DNA of 64,000 nt from Scleromitrula shiraiana (GCA_028455995.1 JABELC010000015.1:516554-580553); one strand, 5' to 3'. Shown: positions 34,425-47,492, counted from the first letter of the stretch. Made by a program: numbers and translations. Notes: a model not told the origin generated them from the letters alone.

Positions 34425-35489
34425 TTACGAGATAATTTCTTGATCACTCAGTCGAGCTATGATTTCATTCATTCCAATCGAGCTCAAATCATCTCCATCG
34501 TTCGTGCATCTTTTACAAGCACATTTGCCACCGAATCCTGATCTCAGGATTTTATGTCTTTGTGCTCTAAACATATCATGTGTGATGAAAATCGTAAGGA
34601 CCTCTTCTCCTTTCGCAATGTTACGAGCAGCGAGATATTCTTGGAGCGCTGATGGCGACAACTCGGCAGTTCTTGTCATCATTCCCGGTTTCTCACAGGA
34701 ATCTTTGAAGAAATTGTACATTGGATCCAGAGAACATGTTAGACCAGGATACGATGTGTATTTTGCGTTCTAAAATACCCGGAACCTTTCTTATTAGTAC
34801 GCTTTCTTTCTTGATTAAAGCCTGCACAATACTTCAAGTTACCATAAAGTTTGTAACACCCAATCGTCATAATCTAGGTTTGTGAAGATATTGACTCCAA
34901 GTTGCTGCAGAATCTTCACTGGCCTAATAACAAGTGCATCTAAGCTCCATGCATGATGTGAACATCCTCTGTAATGCAACCAGAGTTTGGAAAATATCGG
35001 ATGATGGAGTGGGTGGCCGCTATGCTGTACACACATAGCCAGTATACGCAACCATATCATTGATGCATAACCAGGTGCCTCCGGCATACAAAAACTATCT
35101 TCACTTCCTTTGAAAACCCATGAAAAGTCTTTACCGCATAGTACTTTATGGTAGTGATGGCCTGCGATATCTCGGCAACTCATGGTACAAAACTTCATTC
35201 CGGTACAACAAGGAAATATTTGTGGCCATGGTGTAAGCTCTGCAAAGCAGTTGTAATAATGGCTATCTTTTTGTAATGGGGATATAGCAATCGGACCCTT
35301 CGAACGGAAGATTTTCTTCCTGGCCTTAATAGCTCTGAATGCAAACATACCAAGGCAGTCAGATGTTTCCCAAGGAGGTACATGCTTGCGCTGAGCTTCC
35401 ACGCCGGATCTCCGAATCTTTAGAATATCAGATGCTTCTTTGAGTTCACTATTAAGTTTACTGACATCCTTTTCGCACCGAAACAAGAA
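34425..35489 (-). pseudogene. Broken SET-domain (SMYD-like) protein gene
   Basis: The upstream part (35489 to 34839) has no start Met in frame. It reads CLGMFAFRAIKARKKIF, matching the beginning of a SET domain, then a Cys/His-rich insert of MYND or zinc type (FPCCTGMKFCTMSCRD and HHYHKVLCGKDF). The downstream part (about 34790 to 34425) has PMYNFFKDSC, where intact SET proteins have the NHSC motif, then YLAARNIAKGEEV and the post-SET-like GGKCACKRC. The two parts are separated near 34840 by stops. The obvious GTAACT...TTTTAG intron does not keep the frame. The altered NHSC motif would also impair AdoMet binding. Intact relatives are protein-lysine methyltransferases. I take this as a pseudogene. 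Confidence 0.65.
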
Positions 35490-35612
35490 TTCCTTTGGGA
35501 TTCAAGGATAGCGCACTATTTTCATAAGACACATCTCGACATTGAAATAGCGTTGAAATAGAAATCTTTCTGGTTAGTTGCATACGATTTCCTTTCTAAT
35601 CTTCATCATTCG

Positions 35613-35964
35613 TCACAATTCATTCAAGGGATCTGCGAACTCCCCTGGATATTTGTTATTGCCGCGGGAGCAGATTAGCTTGGCGTCAGCAATCGCGTCA
35701 ACTCGACGGCACCGATATGCAAGCATGAAATGTCGAAGTTAAAAGGTTAGAAAAATCAGACTTCAAGGATACTGAATAGCCTTACGCTGTTTTTGTAGCT
35801 CTATCGAGGTTGTTTGCGAAATATTCACGACCGAGATTTACGGCATCAAACGATTGAGAAATAGCGGATTCTAGCTGAGGTGATAATCCAGCGACATAAT
35901 TAGGTGGTAGAATCCCAGGGAATATTTCTCCCAATCGTTCATTTGAGAAGTCAATCGTTGACAT
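35613..35964 (-). other. Possible small gene or remnant, two exon-like pieces
   Basis: An open stretch from ATG 35964 starts MSTIDFSNERLGEIFPG and reads plausibly for 59 codons to a good GTAAGG donor at 35785. A second protein-like stretch, ending GEFADPLNEL before TGA at 35613-35615, begins near 35725. The only nearby acceptor-like AG does not preserve the frame between them. It is either a broken gene or I have missed an exon boundary. Family not recognised. Confidence 0.3.
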
Positions 35965-36241
35965 AAACTGGAAATAAGAATTAACACTGAAGCAACAAGC
36001 TGGATTAGTTCGAACTCACTAGTGGATTATAAAAATCTATCGACCAAAAAGCCATACCAAACTGAAGCCATGCTATGTCTGATATTTCAGAGTCTTTTTC
36101 GTCAAGGAGGATATCGAAAAGTTATATTGATCTATAGGCATCAAATGCTGCTAGTTCAGGATATCTTATGGCAGAAAATGTCTGCGCACGACCGTACCAT
36201 GCAATCGGATCATATGAGCGTTTGATAACATAGTTCCAGCT

Positions 36242-36481
36242 CTAGACTAAATCTTTATGAAGTTGTTCAATATCCTGGATGGAATAAACTAGGTTATCAT
36301 ACAATTATCTTCCAACAGGATTAAACAACATATCAAGCTATCAAAGCAAACCTACCACCGATCCATTCCTGTAATTCTCATCTTCACTACTGGCCTGGGT
36401 CAGGGCTGGGCATCTAGGCCTATCTATCGAAGGTTTCCAATGATCCCAAGTTCGTTCCAGATTGATATTGACTTTATCCAT
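36242..36481 (-). CDS. Possible tiny two-exon gene (52 aa)
   Basis: Exon 1 (36356-36481) encodes 42 residues starting MDKVNINLERTWDHW. A GTAGGT donor leads over 81 nt to a TCCAG acceptor. Exon 2 (36242-36274) adds DIEQLHKDLV and TAG. The phase-0 join keeps the frame. The product is polar, without signal peptide or domain. It may instead be the 5' end of a larger decayed gene on the same strand. Low confidence. Confidence 0.3.
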
Positions 36482-37767
36482 GGTTGTCGAGACCAAAAGT
36501 TATGTATTGAGTCTCTAGCAAACAGATTTAGCCAGACCAAAGGACTGAACTACAAGCTTCAGAAAAGAATAAAAATGATCTTGAGGAATGAAGAGGTTTG
36601 ACTTAGAAGTAGCACTCGACTGCAAGACTCGAAATTGCGCTAGAGTGTCAAAAAAAGTTGATGAAACAAAATGAAGACAAAAAAATAGCAGATACGTGTG
36701 AAAATTTTACAATAAACAAAAGAAAGGTGAAGTTAGGAGCAGATGAATTCACCAGTCCCGCTTGATGTTACACTACATCTAGGTAACGGCACGTGAGGGC
36801 GTGTTTCTAATCTGTTTGTCAATCTATAATAACTACATGCTACACACTACATAGTAAGCACCGAGAGACTCCCGTCAACGTAAATAGTATATAACAATTC
36901 TCAAGCCTTTGAAAATCAAGAATATAGTAATCGAGATCTTGCGATTTACACAAAGATTGATTAAAATAGTAGTGACTCGCTCGATAGTTTTTTGGGTACA
37001 TACCTGGTCACAGAAGTACTTTTGAGCAATAGACATGGGTAGCAAGTCTAAAATCAGTTCTTTGGTGAGCTGGTAGCAATCTGAGAAAACACAGTGACAT
37101 TGGTAGAATTAACAAATCAATATAAAGTTTTGAGGTTCATCAGTAGCTATTGATTCATCCATTAGTCTAAGTAATGTTCTCTTTGGGAAGTTCAAACATC
37201 GCCGGAAATAGATCTAAGCAATCGGATATCTCACAATACGTTATCTTTCTATATCCGAAGCAGTCACGGCGTTTCGATACTTTTGCCCTAATCCATATAT
37301 ATCGCGACATCACAAATTCCAGTTAGGAATTGTTAGGATTTCCATATTAGAGCTCATCTTAAATATACATCTAAAAAATCAACTTCTCCCTCCTCCATAG
37401 ACTCAATCAATTAACTATTATCATTCTAGGATTACATCTACTAGTACAATCGAGAGCTACTCAAAAAATTTATTTCTGACATAGTGTATTAACAATATAC
37501 CAACAAGAATAACGTCATCAATTCAAGTGATAATATTCAAAATAACGTTCACAATCACGTGTCTTACCTCATCTGAGATCACGCCACAAATCAGGTGGTA
37601 CAAAAAACCACCAACCACAACCTCCAAAGATAGGATGACATACTTACATCATATCAGCGGGGTATAATCAACATATAAACCTCTCAACATCCATCCGTCA
37701 CTCTTGGTCTTCATCTAGTCCTCTACCTATTCCCACTTCCTCTCTTCCGCCCACAACTAAAATCACA
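36482..37767. other. Intergenic, nothing recognised
   Basis: AT-rich, with no supported frame. The last 90 bases are pyrimidine-rich with CA, as expected for the leader of the hemerythrin-like gene. Confidence 0.4.
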
Positions 37768-38731
37768 ATGTCTTCCACCAGTCTCAATCCTAGCACCACT
37801 CAAACCACCCCCAAAAAATGGGCAGATACACCATATAGACTCATCTCTACTCCCCGAGCTTCACTAAATGTAACAATTCAGCCCCCATATCACCCAATCA
37901 TGTCAACCAAACGATACACCCAAGATAACATCACATTTTACTCACTAACACCACTTATCTATATAGGGAAAACCCGAGACCCCCTCCTCTCGTAATGCCA
38001 CTGAGATGGCACTCGTTCACAACATATTTCTCCGCGGTCTAAATAGTATCCACAATCAAGCACCTAACCTCAAACTCTCTTCTTCCACATCAAACTCCTC
38101 TGTCTCCAGCACGCCAATGACCCCAACTGATCTGTCCAACTTCCTAGATTACTGCAAAATTTGGTCCTCCCTCCTCCATTCCCATCATTCATTAGAAGAA
38201 TCTCTTTATTTCCCCCTCCTCTCATCTCAATCCTCAGATCCCACAATTCAATCCACTAATCACGAAGAACATGAGCGGTTTCTTCCCGGATTGTTTGGAT
38301 TCGATACTTATATTCAAAAATGCTCAGATGAGCTACAATCAAATAATTCATCTACATTTGACGGCCGAAAATTAGTAGATATTATCTCATCATTTGGTCA
38401 TCATTTAGAAACACATCTCCATGCTGAAATCGAAACTCTCCTTAATCTAGCGGAGAGAGAAGGGGAACATGGTAAAATCGATTGGGTAGAATGTGGGAGA
38501 GTTATGAAAGAGGGATCTAAGAAAGACGCAGACAAGACTACGCATGTCCCTTTCTTAATTACAAACTCGGATATATGCTACGAAAATGGTATTCATGGAC
38601 CTAGATTCCCTCCTTTTCCGTGGTTCGTGGGTGTTATCTTTAGATGGTGGTATATACCTAAATTAAAGGGCGTATGGAGATTTTCAAGTTGTGATGATGC
38701 TGGTGGAAGGAAGGAGTTAGGTTTTGCATAA
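37768..38731 (+). CDS. Hemerythrin-like (HHE cation-binding) domain protein
   Basis: Exons are 37768-37869 and 37967-38731, joined over a 97-nt intron with an ACTAAC branch site and a TATAG acceptor, giving 288 residues. The join restores a continuous run into NATEMALVHNIFLRGLNSI, the conserved entry to the fungal HHE domain. Helices follow with the metal-ligand histidines: HNIFLRGLNSIHNQA, LHSHHSLEESLYFP, NHEEHERFLPG and HHLETHLHAEIETLL. HHE proteins bind a di-iron centre and have been linked to oxygen, NO or iron handling; the substrate here is unknown. Residues after about 215 (FPWFVGVIFRWWYIP) form an aromatic tail common in this fungal family, not a clear membrane span. No signal peptide. 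The intron was needed to join two frames that each look incomplete. Confidence 0.88.
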
Positions 38732-40056
38732 AGAGAGGAAGAATTATTTGGATAGTATGCATGGAACATGTTTGGCTAGCTTGTACTTTAGGGATGGGAA
38801 GATATCTCATTAGGGTGACTAATGAGTGTGATTTTGAAATGAGAAGAGGGAATGTTGAAAAAGAAGAGGATAAGCTACACGACTTTGTCATTATTTTGAG
38901 ATATTCCCCATGGAAGACTTCGGAGGCACTCTATGAATGTACATTACGATGTTTGAGATCTTTGATAATTCGAAAGTTTTGACTTTAGACCTACTCACTT
39001 GTACTATACCCGAGCAATTAACATATTTGCTTCGGCTCATACCTCCATTCATCTTATTCATGAACAAACCACTGTGACATCAAATGAACTGGATTGAAGA
39101 ATAAGTTAAACTTGCCCTCACTCTGTTATGACTCTTTCTTGTGAGAATTCCAATGTATTATATACTTTTTCTCGTCCGAATGAGTTATATAACCAATGTT
39201 CAGAATTTAATCAAGTAATAGCCGAGCGTTGAAAATACCCCTTATAGGTGTTATGTTGGGAAGCCCGAGGTAGGCCAGGTGAGGGTTTTGCCCACGCCAT
39301 GGCCATACTGAATTATGGATCATTCATTCATCATAACCTTTCTGAGGTAGGTGAGAAGGGCTTTTACCATAAAGCCGAAAATAAGGACCGATTAACATAT
39401 AAACACGGAATGAATAGGTTAAGCCGAACGGGTCGAAAATGCAGTTTTTCTAAATAGGGGGCCTGGAAAACAGGTTTTCGATATTGCCACGGCTTCCCAT
39501 CCATTCAATACCGCACTAAATTATGTTTGTTAGGTGATCTGTAGAGACTTTTTAATGTTATGCATTATTTACGTCTTATTAGGCGATCTCAGATCAAAGA
39601 GACGTAGAGGTTGTCGCTGGTATGGTAGCCAGCTATCTATTGTTTTCTATTATCATGATGATGGATATATTCGAGGAAATTGTCTCTTCTAAGCAATCAT
39701 CCAAGAAATGGGATGATCTCCAACGGTCTATCCGAAGAGAGAGAAAAAAGGACAGAAGAGCCACAACGGTCTTTTCGAGCACTGGTCAACATCATACTCC
39801 TAATTTTTATACCAACACATGAAAACATAGAAAAAACAGACCAAGTATGATTCTTGAAAACATATAAATACTTTACTGAATACCTTCATTTCATATCCTC
39901 AATATACTCGTCTACCCATCATCATCTCATCATCCATCTTCATCGAATCAAAATCATACAATCCAAACCCAATCCCATCTCAACTCATCAACATCTCTAA
40001 TACCGACTTCCTTCTAAATAAAACAAACCACCCCACCTCAAACCAAATCATAAATC
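38732..40056. other. Intergenic
   Basis: Short frames at 38761-38982, 39248-39457 and 39622-39822 have no motif. Matching TGGGAAGCC and GGCTTCCCA nonamers lie near 39247 and 39491, but they are too short to call a transposon. The stretch from about 39900 is C/A-rich leader sequence for the next gene. Confidence 0.45.
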
Positions 40057-40287
40057 ATGCCCGTCTACCCACCACTCAACACCGATTCCATCGACATATG
40101 CGGCCCATGTGGCAACTCATGTTACGACATACCCGGCAACATTATATACTACGAAAAGTGTAAATGCAAGCGCAGGAAGAAATGTTCACGTTGCAAAGGG
40201 ATGGGGTGTGAATCGTGCGGGGGCGAGGGTTACGCAGCAGACCACGTTAAGGGTTGTAAGGAACCAAAAGAGAAGCACAAGAAATGA
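40057..40287 (+). CDS. Small cysteine-rich protein (76 aa), unknown function
   Basis: A single exon from ATG 40057 to TGA. It has paired cysteines: CGPCGNSC, KCKCKRRKKCSRCKG, CESCGG and a C-terminal KGCKEP, in a Lys-rich, cytosolic-looking protein without signal peptide. The CxxC spacing with glycine (CSRCKGMGCESCGG) resembles the zinc-binding repeats of DnaJ-type chaperones, but no J domain is present. The pyrimidine-rich leader and the coding-strand shift from C-rich to G-rich are like those of neighbouring genes, which supports it being expressed. Zinc binding is an inference from spacing. Confidence 0.6.
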   Translation: MPVYPPLNTDSIDICGPCGNSCYDIPGNIIYYEKCKCKRRKKCSRCKGMGCESCGGEGYAADHVKGCKEPKEKHKK

Positions 40288-41619
40288 GATGCGTTGCATG
40301 TTGTGAGGAAGGTGAAAATTATCAATGAGATGCTATAGGAGAAAAGGGATAGGAAGGATAGACATCCTGCTGGGAGTAGTAAGAATAGGTCTCATAAGTC
40401 GGGTCATAGAACTCAGAAGTAGATGCTAGTGCTAGTGCTGTGTGTCGATATCCATGAATTACGACATTGAAAAATCGAGCAGTGGTTAGAGATACATGGT
40501 ATGTATCATGGATTGGGAACATGATTTCACTGGAGTTGGGAGTCGGGAGGTTTGAATTTAAACCTTAACATAGATAGTCAATCTTTAGACTGCAAACACA
40601 ATGGATACAGAGAATCTCGATGCACAAATACAGAACTAACAGCATTCTTTCCCCAGTGAGTGATTTAATCTTAGACATTTGTTCAACTACAAATGCCACT
40701 CTCATCATCATCATCGACATCATCAACAAATCACCTACAAACCCCAAAGAGAGAAATCATAACCACTTGATCAAACAGCCCCTAATAACTACCCAAACTC
40801 AAAAATTCCACATTCATATCTCGCAGATTCTCGCATAACATATTTGAGCTCGATCAAAGAGAGAAGGAAGCGAAGCAACAATAATCCGACGAATTTTACT
40901 CACATCTCCTAACAAAAATTACAAAATTCTAGAAAGTAGAGTAGAAAATGAAGTAGGAAATATAACGATCTGTATATGGCTTGCAACTAGACAAGACGAA
41001 ATTCTTCTCATCCCATCCCATCCTATCCCATCTCTCATCTCAAACAAAAACCCACAGCCCGACATCACACATATCAAAACAATAAGAAAAAAAATACATT
41101 CACAACCAACAGTAACACAATCAATCAATTACTTTCAAATTAGAATCTACATTCTCAATTCTCATTCCCGATTCTAATCCTCACCATCCTGTGCCGATAC
41201 ACCGACCCCATGCATGTATGCATTCCAAGCAAGCAATCAAGCATCAATGGATACGAATACAAACCAACAACCCAGTATTCACGTATCCATACATGATGCA
41301 TCCATACATCCATACAATGTCCTATCTTATCTACCTCACCATACATCCAATCCATCCATCCATCTCCTATACGCCAAGCCAATTAATTAATTGATCGCTT
41401 CCTTGACATCCATCCATTCACCCATGCGCACCCCAAAATGAGCAAATCCTATGATACTCTTTCTTGCTTCCATCCCTTCCTTTTTAATGATACATGGTAT
41501 TTACATCCGAATATCCTAACATCCATCCATCCAAACGCACAAATAAAAACACAACATAACAAACAAACTTAAAACGCCATTCATCTCCCACCACCCCCTC
41601 AAATCCTCCCACCCAAAAA
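40288..41619. other. Intergenic between convergent genes
   Basis: No supported gene. It contains a CATC/ATCC-rich tract (41000-41360) of simple-repeat type and C-rich sequence adjoining the end of apsB. Short frames here follow the repeats. Confidence 0.45.
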
Positions 41620-44600
41620 TTACCTCCCCCCCATCAACCCCCCCCTAATCTTCTCCCTCTCCATCTCAGCCACCAACTCCGCATTCTCCCTATCCTTCTC
41701 CCTCAACCTCTGCGCCGCACTATTCCGATCCAACTTCCTCGCCTCCCTCTCCGCCTTCAACTTATACTCTAGCTCCTGCAGACGCACCTGCCATCTCAGA
41801 TCCGGTTTATACTCATCGTCGCCCAAACCATCGGGTTGTGCTCGAACTAAAGCGCTAGAGCCGGATGCCGAGCGCGAGGATTCTGCTGCAGCAGAAGTAG
41901 AAGCAGATCCACGGGTTTCGACGACGGTGGATGCGGAAGAGTGACGCGAGATCGTCGAGGAGCGCGAATTATCGATTCTTCGTCTCGGACCCGTGGGAAC
42001 AGATGGAGATGGCGAAGTTGACGATTCGTAAGCCCCCGCGCGAACTTCATTCGCAGCGCGCAAGGTGGAAATTTCCGTTTTGAGACTGCGATTTAGATCT
42101 TTTAGTTTTACAACTTCGGCTCTGCTGTTCATGCTGTCTAGCGGAACGGCATTACGAGCTAACGTGTCGAGACGGTCTAGCTTTTTCGTTTGCATCTCGA
42201 ATCTATTTTCGAGGTTTTGGTATTCTTTCCATAGTCTTCGATCGAGATCTTTGACGCGACCTCTGAAGTCTCCGACGAGAGTTTCGAGGGTTTTGACGGC
42301 GGCTAGCAGGTTCTTGGAGAATCCGGGAAGCATGGTGGAAACTGCTTCCAGAGAAGGTAAAGCTCGACCATTGATGAGACTGTTATTGTGAGTCCAATCC
42401 GTCCCACAGAGTGCAGCCAATCGATTCCACATGGCCAGTAAAAGGTTATTTCGCTCGGTAAGTTGCTCTTTGAAATTATTTTCCAACGTGGCAATCTTCT
42501 TTCTATCTTGTTGACGAGATGTTTCGAGCTCAAGAACACGAGATTCCTGCTGGGAAAGTGTACGTGTAGTATGAGAATTCGTCTTTTGGAATGTTTCGTA
42601 TTGATGTTTGGTAACTCTATGACCTTGACGTTCTTTATCAAGCATGTCGGCAAGTTTCCTTGATTCAAGCGCGTGACTTTCAAGTAATGCATCTCGTTGT
42701 TTAATCATGCGATCTTTATCAGCAAGAGATGCTTTGGTGGTATCCAAATCTCGAATGGTATTTTCGAGTTCTCTTTGGAGTTTTGCGATGGACTATAATA
42801 AGATTAGCATATACAGATGAAAAAGAAAAGCAGCAAGACATACATTGAGTAAACTTGATCGAGTACCGTTGAGATCACCAAGTGCCTCCCTAAGATTATT
42901 CTCAAGCTCCATTAATCTCTGTTTCCACTCAGCAGCTTCAACTTCTCTTGAGGTGAGATTCTTTCTCAATTTCCGGTTCTCATCCTTAGCAGTAGATGCT
43001 TCACGATTAAGATCATTAACGAATTGCTGAACCTCTTCCTTCTCACGACTAGCAACAATTTCTCTCTGATGTCTCTCTTCAGCAAGACGTTCATCAAGCT
43101 CTCTAGCACGTTCTTGTTCTTCATGAAGACTCTGCTCTAGATTTCGAATGGCGGCTTCGAGATCACCAATCTTAATCTTATCACCATCTTGTTCCTCTCT
43201 AAGGAATGCAATCTCGCCTTGACTTGACTCTTGCTGAACATTAAGACGATTCACCTTCTCATTGGCTTCAACATAATTCTTCTCTATTTCCTCCAATTCC
43301 TTGTTAGCTTCGTCAAGCTCCCTTTCAAGCTTGTCAATCTTTCTGGTCTTTTTCCCATGATCCTCCTCCAACTTAATAACACTCTCACTCATCTCACGCA
43401 TTTCATTCTGTAATGTGTGGAAATTTTCAGTAGTGTCATGTAGTTCAGCCTGGAGACGTTCTATCTCAGCAGTGGCTTCCTCAGCCTCCGCAGTAAAACC
43501 ATCAAGTTCTTCCTGGGCTTCTTTTCGAAGTGATTCAAACATCAGCTCAGCTTCTTCCTGGCCTTGAAGTGCCTCATCTCGATCAGTTTGCATTGTAACC
43601 AGATCATTTTCGGCTATATCAAGAGCTTCTTGTAACTCTTGAGCTAGAGCTTCAGCTTCTTTCTTATGCCCAACAGCAGTTTCGAAGTCTTCCATACAAG
43701 ATTCAAGTTCGCGCTGTAGATCCTGGTTATGAATTTTGAGACTATTCATTCGATCTCGAAGTTCCGCTTCCTTGTTTTCGAAATCTTCACGTTCAGTATC
43801 CGTCATATTTGTTTGCCTGGTACCCGCACTCGTTCTTGATAGAGATCGTTCACGAGCTCTTGATGCAGACCTTTCGAAAATGCTTTCTCCTGCAACCGAA
43901 GTACCTCTTCGTTGTCCAAGCTTCAGATCCTCGATTTCCTGATAAAGACGTTCTTTCTCACGATTTCTAGATGTCAACATAGAAGTTTGTGCTCCGACTT
44001 CTCGTCGGAGTTCAGCATTCTCATGTCGAAGTATTTCATTATCTCGTCTGTATTCCTCTACCAAGGTGCCGGCCGAACTATGGGTACCATTTCGATCTAC
44101 AGTACGATCGGAGAGTTCTGATTGAGGCCTGGAAGGCGAAGGTTGTTGTCGCCTCTTGGTGATGTTGTAGATGTTGGTTGTAACTCCGTGACCTCCACTT
44201 CTACTCGTAGCTTCAGATCTTAACTGAAAGATCTCTTCCCGAAGTCTTTTATTCTCCTCGTCAACTTGCTCCCTATGGGAAGTCTCTTGTTCCAACAGAT
44301 CTTTCCAAACATCCAACTCTTCACGATTTTCGATATTTTGACCCTGCCTTTCACCCATCGTACGAACAAGCTCAGCAAGATTCCTCTTCTCATTCTCCCG
44401 AGCAAGACCCTCGTTCCGTAACTTCTCAATTTCCGTAATGTATTCCTCGACCCTTTCGCGTAGATACAGAAGTTCCTCTTCATCTTCAAAAGCCCCTTCC
44501 TGAAAATATCTAGGACTTGCTTCTGTAGGAGTTCCAGATCTACCAGAAGAAGGACGATCTTCATCATCCTTGAGCTGCTTCTCAAGGTCTTTGACCTTTT

Positions 44601-46194
44601 TCTTAAGAGCCTTGTTATCTCTCTGCATAACAGCAAGACCGGTTTTGAGCTCAACGTTCTCAGATATCATTTCTTTAATCCCCTCTTCAGAAAGCTTATC
44701 TAACCTATCACTCAAAAACATAACCTTCAACTTCAAATCAAAATTCTCCTTTGACAATCGTTCAATGGTGCTGCTCTGTTCTTTCAAGGTGAGATTCTTT
44801 GCATTTCGAGGACCTAATGCAGAAGCTGCGAAATTGGCCGATTTGCTAGGTGAATGCATCGGATTCTTGTTCCGTAATTCCTTTGCAATCGATTCCGGTA
44901 CATGTACATTCCGCACGTGTCGAGCAATAGCTGTATCTGTAGGCCCATCTATAGGACGACCTGATACTCGCGGGGTTTCCGGTGCAGATATTGTCTGGTC
45001 GCTTTTTCGATCTCCTCGATTAATATCTTCTTCCGCGAGTGTCGCCAATGGTCCCTCCACCCGACTATTAGAATCTATACTTTCATCAATACCAGATGCC
45101 ATACTTCCCAAACTCATGGTTCTGGATAATGTCATACTACCGCTCCTAGATAAACCTCGGGTAGGTACTGCCCCTCCAGATTGTAAAGCATAATCCGCCC
45201 CAAGTGTAGCATCACTGCGATCGTCATGAGGTTCCGGATTTGTAATAAATGATGATACAGAAGATCTTGTACTCGAGTGTCTGCTTCGAAGAAATTTCGG
45301 TCTTTTGTTATTGGAGGAAAGAGAGAAACCGGGTGTGGTACCAGCGTCAACCGTAAGGTGGTTTAAGCTACGATTTGACGACTCGTGGTGCAGAATCGAA
45401 CTATCATCGGTTGGTTGGACAAATGCGCGCATATTATGACTAGATTTCGTTGGGGTCGTTTCCAAATCATCTTCATCCGTATCTGCTCTAGATTGTGACG
45501 CAGTTTCGTAGTTATTCATGCTTGCCGTAGACATTGCTCGAGATATAGTTCTTGCAGCTGCGGCAGCTGTAGGAGAAGAAGAAAGGGTTTCGAGCGCCGA
45601 AGTTGTGTCCTCCACAGAATGTTCCGATGCATCGTCTTCCACATTCGATGAATACCGATCTTGTGCGGGGCCTGGAGTTTTGTAGGCTTCGTTGGGTGTA
45701 GGAGGGGAACCATAGTCTTCATTCTCCCCACTTCCAATACTCTTCTTTGGCGTTTGTGTTTCCTTCGGAGGGGAAGTCTCTTCTGCTTTCCGACGTGCAT
45801 CAAATAGGTATGGATCATCTGCGCCCCTCTTTATATGCCCTCCGATTGGTGAAAAGGTTGGAAGGAAGCTTGATTCGACATTATCCAAGTGTCGTTGCAT
45901 TGCCCTCTCATCCATCATTAATCCCTCACTCCTATTATCTTCGTTGTCGCTATGGGGATAAAGTAGACTACTATCGTTCGGGGTAGGTAATGCTGGTAAA
46001 TCTGCAGGGTCTATGAATTGATTGTTTTGATTAAATCCATGAGTATCTATAGATATTGAATCATCGACTTGATCATGATGATTATGAAAAGTAAGTTGTT
46101 CATGATCATCATCGGAATCCCTACGAGCAGTTTGTGGTCTTGATTCTAACGTCGACATGGTTGACACAGTACTATTATCTTCTCCCTCCTCCAT
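41620..46194 (-). CDS. apsB: ApsB/Mto1-type microtubule-organising-centre protein
   Basis: Exons are 42844-46194 and 41620-42792, with one 51-nt intron (GTATGT...TTATAG, phase 0), giving 1507 residues. In A. nidulans ApsB and S. pombe Mto1, this protein recruits gamma-tubulin complexes to spindle pole bodies, septa and cytoplasmic sites. The first 450 residues are polar and disordered. At about 470-530 lies the centrosomin-type CM1 motif (TIERLSKENFDLKLKVMFL), which contacts the gamma-tubulin complex. Residues about 530-1300 are long coiled coil, with a Ser/Arg-rich break near 690-790. The C-terminal 60 residues (LQELEYKLKAEREARKLDRN) match the Mto1 C-terminal region that binds Mto2 and targets MTOCs. 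It is longer than ApsB of Aspergillus (about 1050), mostly through the disordered N-terminus. The start is the first ATG of the frame. Confidence 0.92.
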
Positions 46195-47492
46195 TTTGTA
46201 CTATTTCTTTTATTCGCATTCGTTGATTGGGTATTGAGATGCTTCGTGCTCAGTCTTAAGTTTCGTATTTTGATTGTAATGTTTACTTTCTTCTAGGTTA
46301 ACGCGCTCGGTCCTTGGGGAGGTGGTACTATTGATGGACTGAAATGATTGTGGTAGTAGAAGTAACGAATGACTTTAGGGGGTTCAATGAATGTATGACA
46401 ATTTGAAGAAACCGTACAGTACATATGGTATATTAACTTTGTCGCAAAAACTGTATGAATTGAAATATGAAGTCTTTGATATTGTTTTTTATTTCACTTC
46501 TATTTAATGTAATAAAAGAAAGGGAGAAAAATCATTAACATAGAAAATTATTCATTCGTTGTCAATAATAAATCAAAAATTGATTATCATGCTATGATTT
46601 TCCGAAGGTAAACAACAATTACCGGCAGGGTTTTTTGTCTGGGCGACCAAAATTCTTTTTGGGGGGAATTTGTACCTGAGCGAGCTGAGCTCCAGCTAGC
46701 CCGGGGGGGGGGGAGGGGGGAATTTTGTACCGAGATAACCTTACCTTTGGCCATATTTATAAGGTAAGGATATTTCCCCACCAAAATATTAGGGCTCCAG
46801 CTGTAACTACAATATGATTCCAGATCCCGACCGGATTTGATAGATGAATCTCGAACAATTGATATTGATATCTGATCAAATACAACATGAAAGTTAAATT
46901 CCAAGCGACTACATGGCCTTCATCTCAACTACCACCAACCGGGCTAACGTTTCTTCGATTAGATATAAATTTAGAGCCTTCGAATTAGTTCCAAGGTTGA
47001 TAGATGCCCTATTTGAGGGCTTTTAGGATTGAAACCTCTCATATACCAATATCAATCCATTCATTATCTCGCTACACTGTACCTCGCCCAAACGAAACAC
47101 AATCCGAAACCATTTCTCTCCCCAATGACTTTGCTATAACAAGAAAAACAAAGCGAATTAAAAACTCCAGATTAGCGTTTACAAAAGTATTTACAAAGTT
47201 AAATATGGTACCTAATACCCACTGCTCAAACTAAGCAAGATAAGGTAAGGAATCTACTTGCCGCTAGTTAGTTAACCGGAGGCTGCAGCTAATGTGCTAT
47301 GGTTGATTGATTCATTGATCGTGACGGGACGAAACGATTTTCTAATAAATTTGACTCGTTTGATTCCAATATATTCCTTCAAAAGACATTGCTGTTCTCA
47401 TTTCTTTTATTTCATTTCCTTCTATTCTCTCTCCTCTCTTCTTCGTCTCTCTTTTCCCAGCTTCCTAGTAGGAACATAAGATTTCCCCCAGT
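46195..47492. other. Divergent intergenic region between apsB and the PAQR gene
   Basis: 1.3 kb without a gene. It must contain both promoters. A G-run (46699-46721, interrupted by single A or C) and two short near-repeats of AATTTTGTACC/AATTTGTACCT flank it near 46670 and 46722. A pyrimidine-rich stretch at about 47390-47465 precedes the PAQR start. Confidence 0.5.

Noticed and set aside
39240..39500. Possible short inverted repeat bounded by TGGGAAGCC and GGCTTCCCA
   Set aside because: Only nine matching bases, no target duplication and no similarity to the fold-back element.
46587..46904. 105-codon minus-strand frame near a G-run
   Set aside because: Crosses homopolymer G and simple sequence; no motif.
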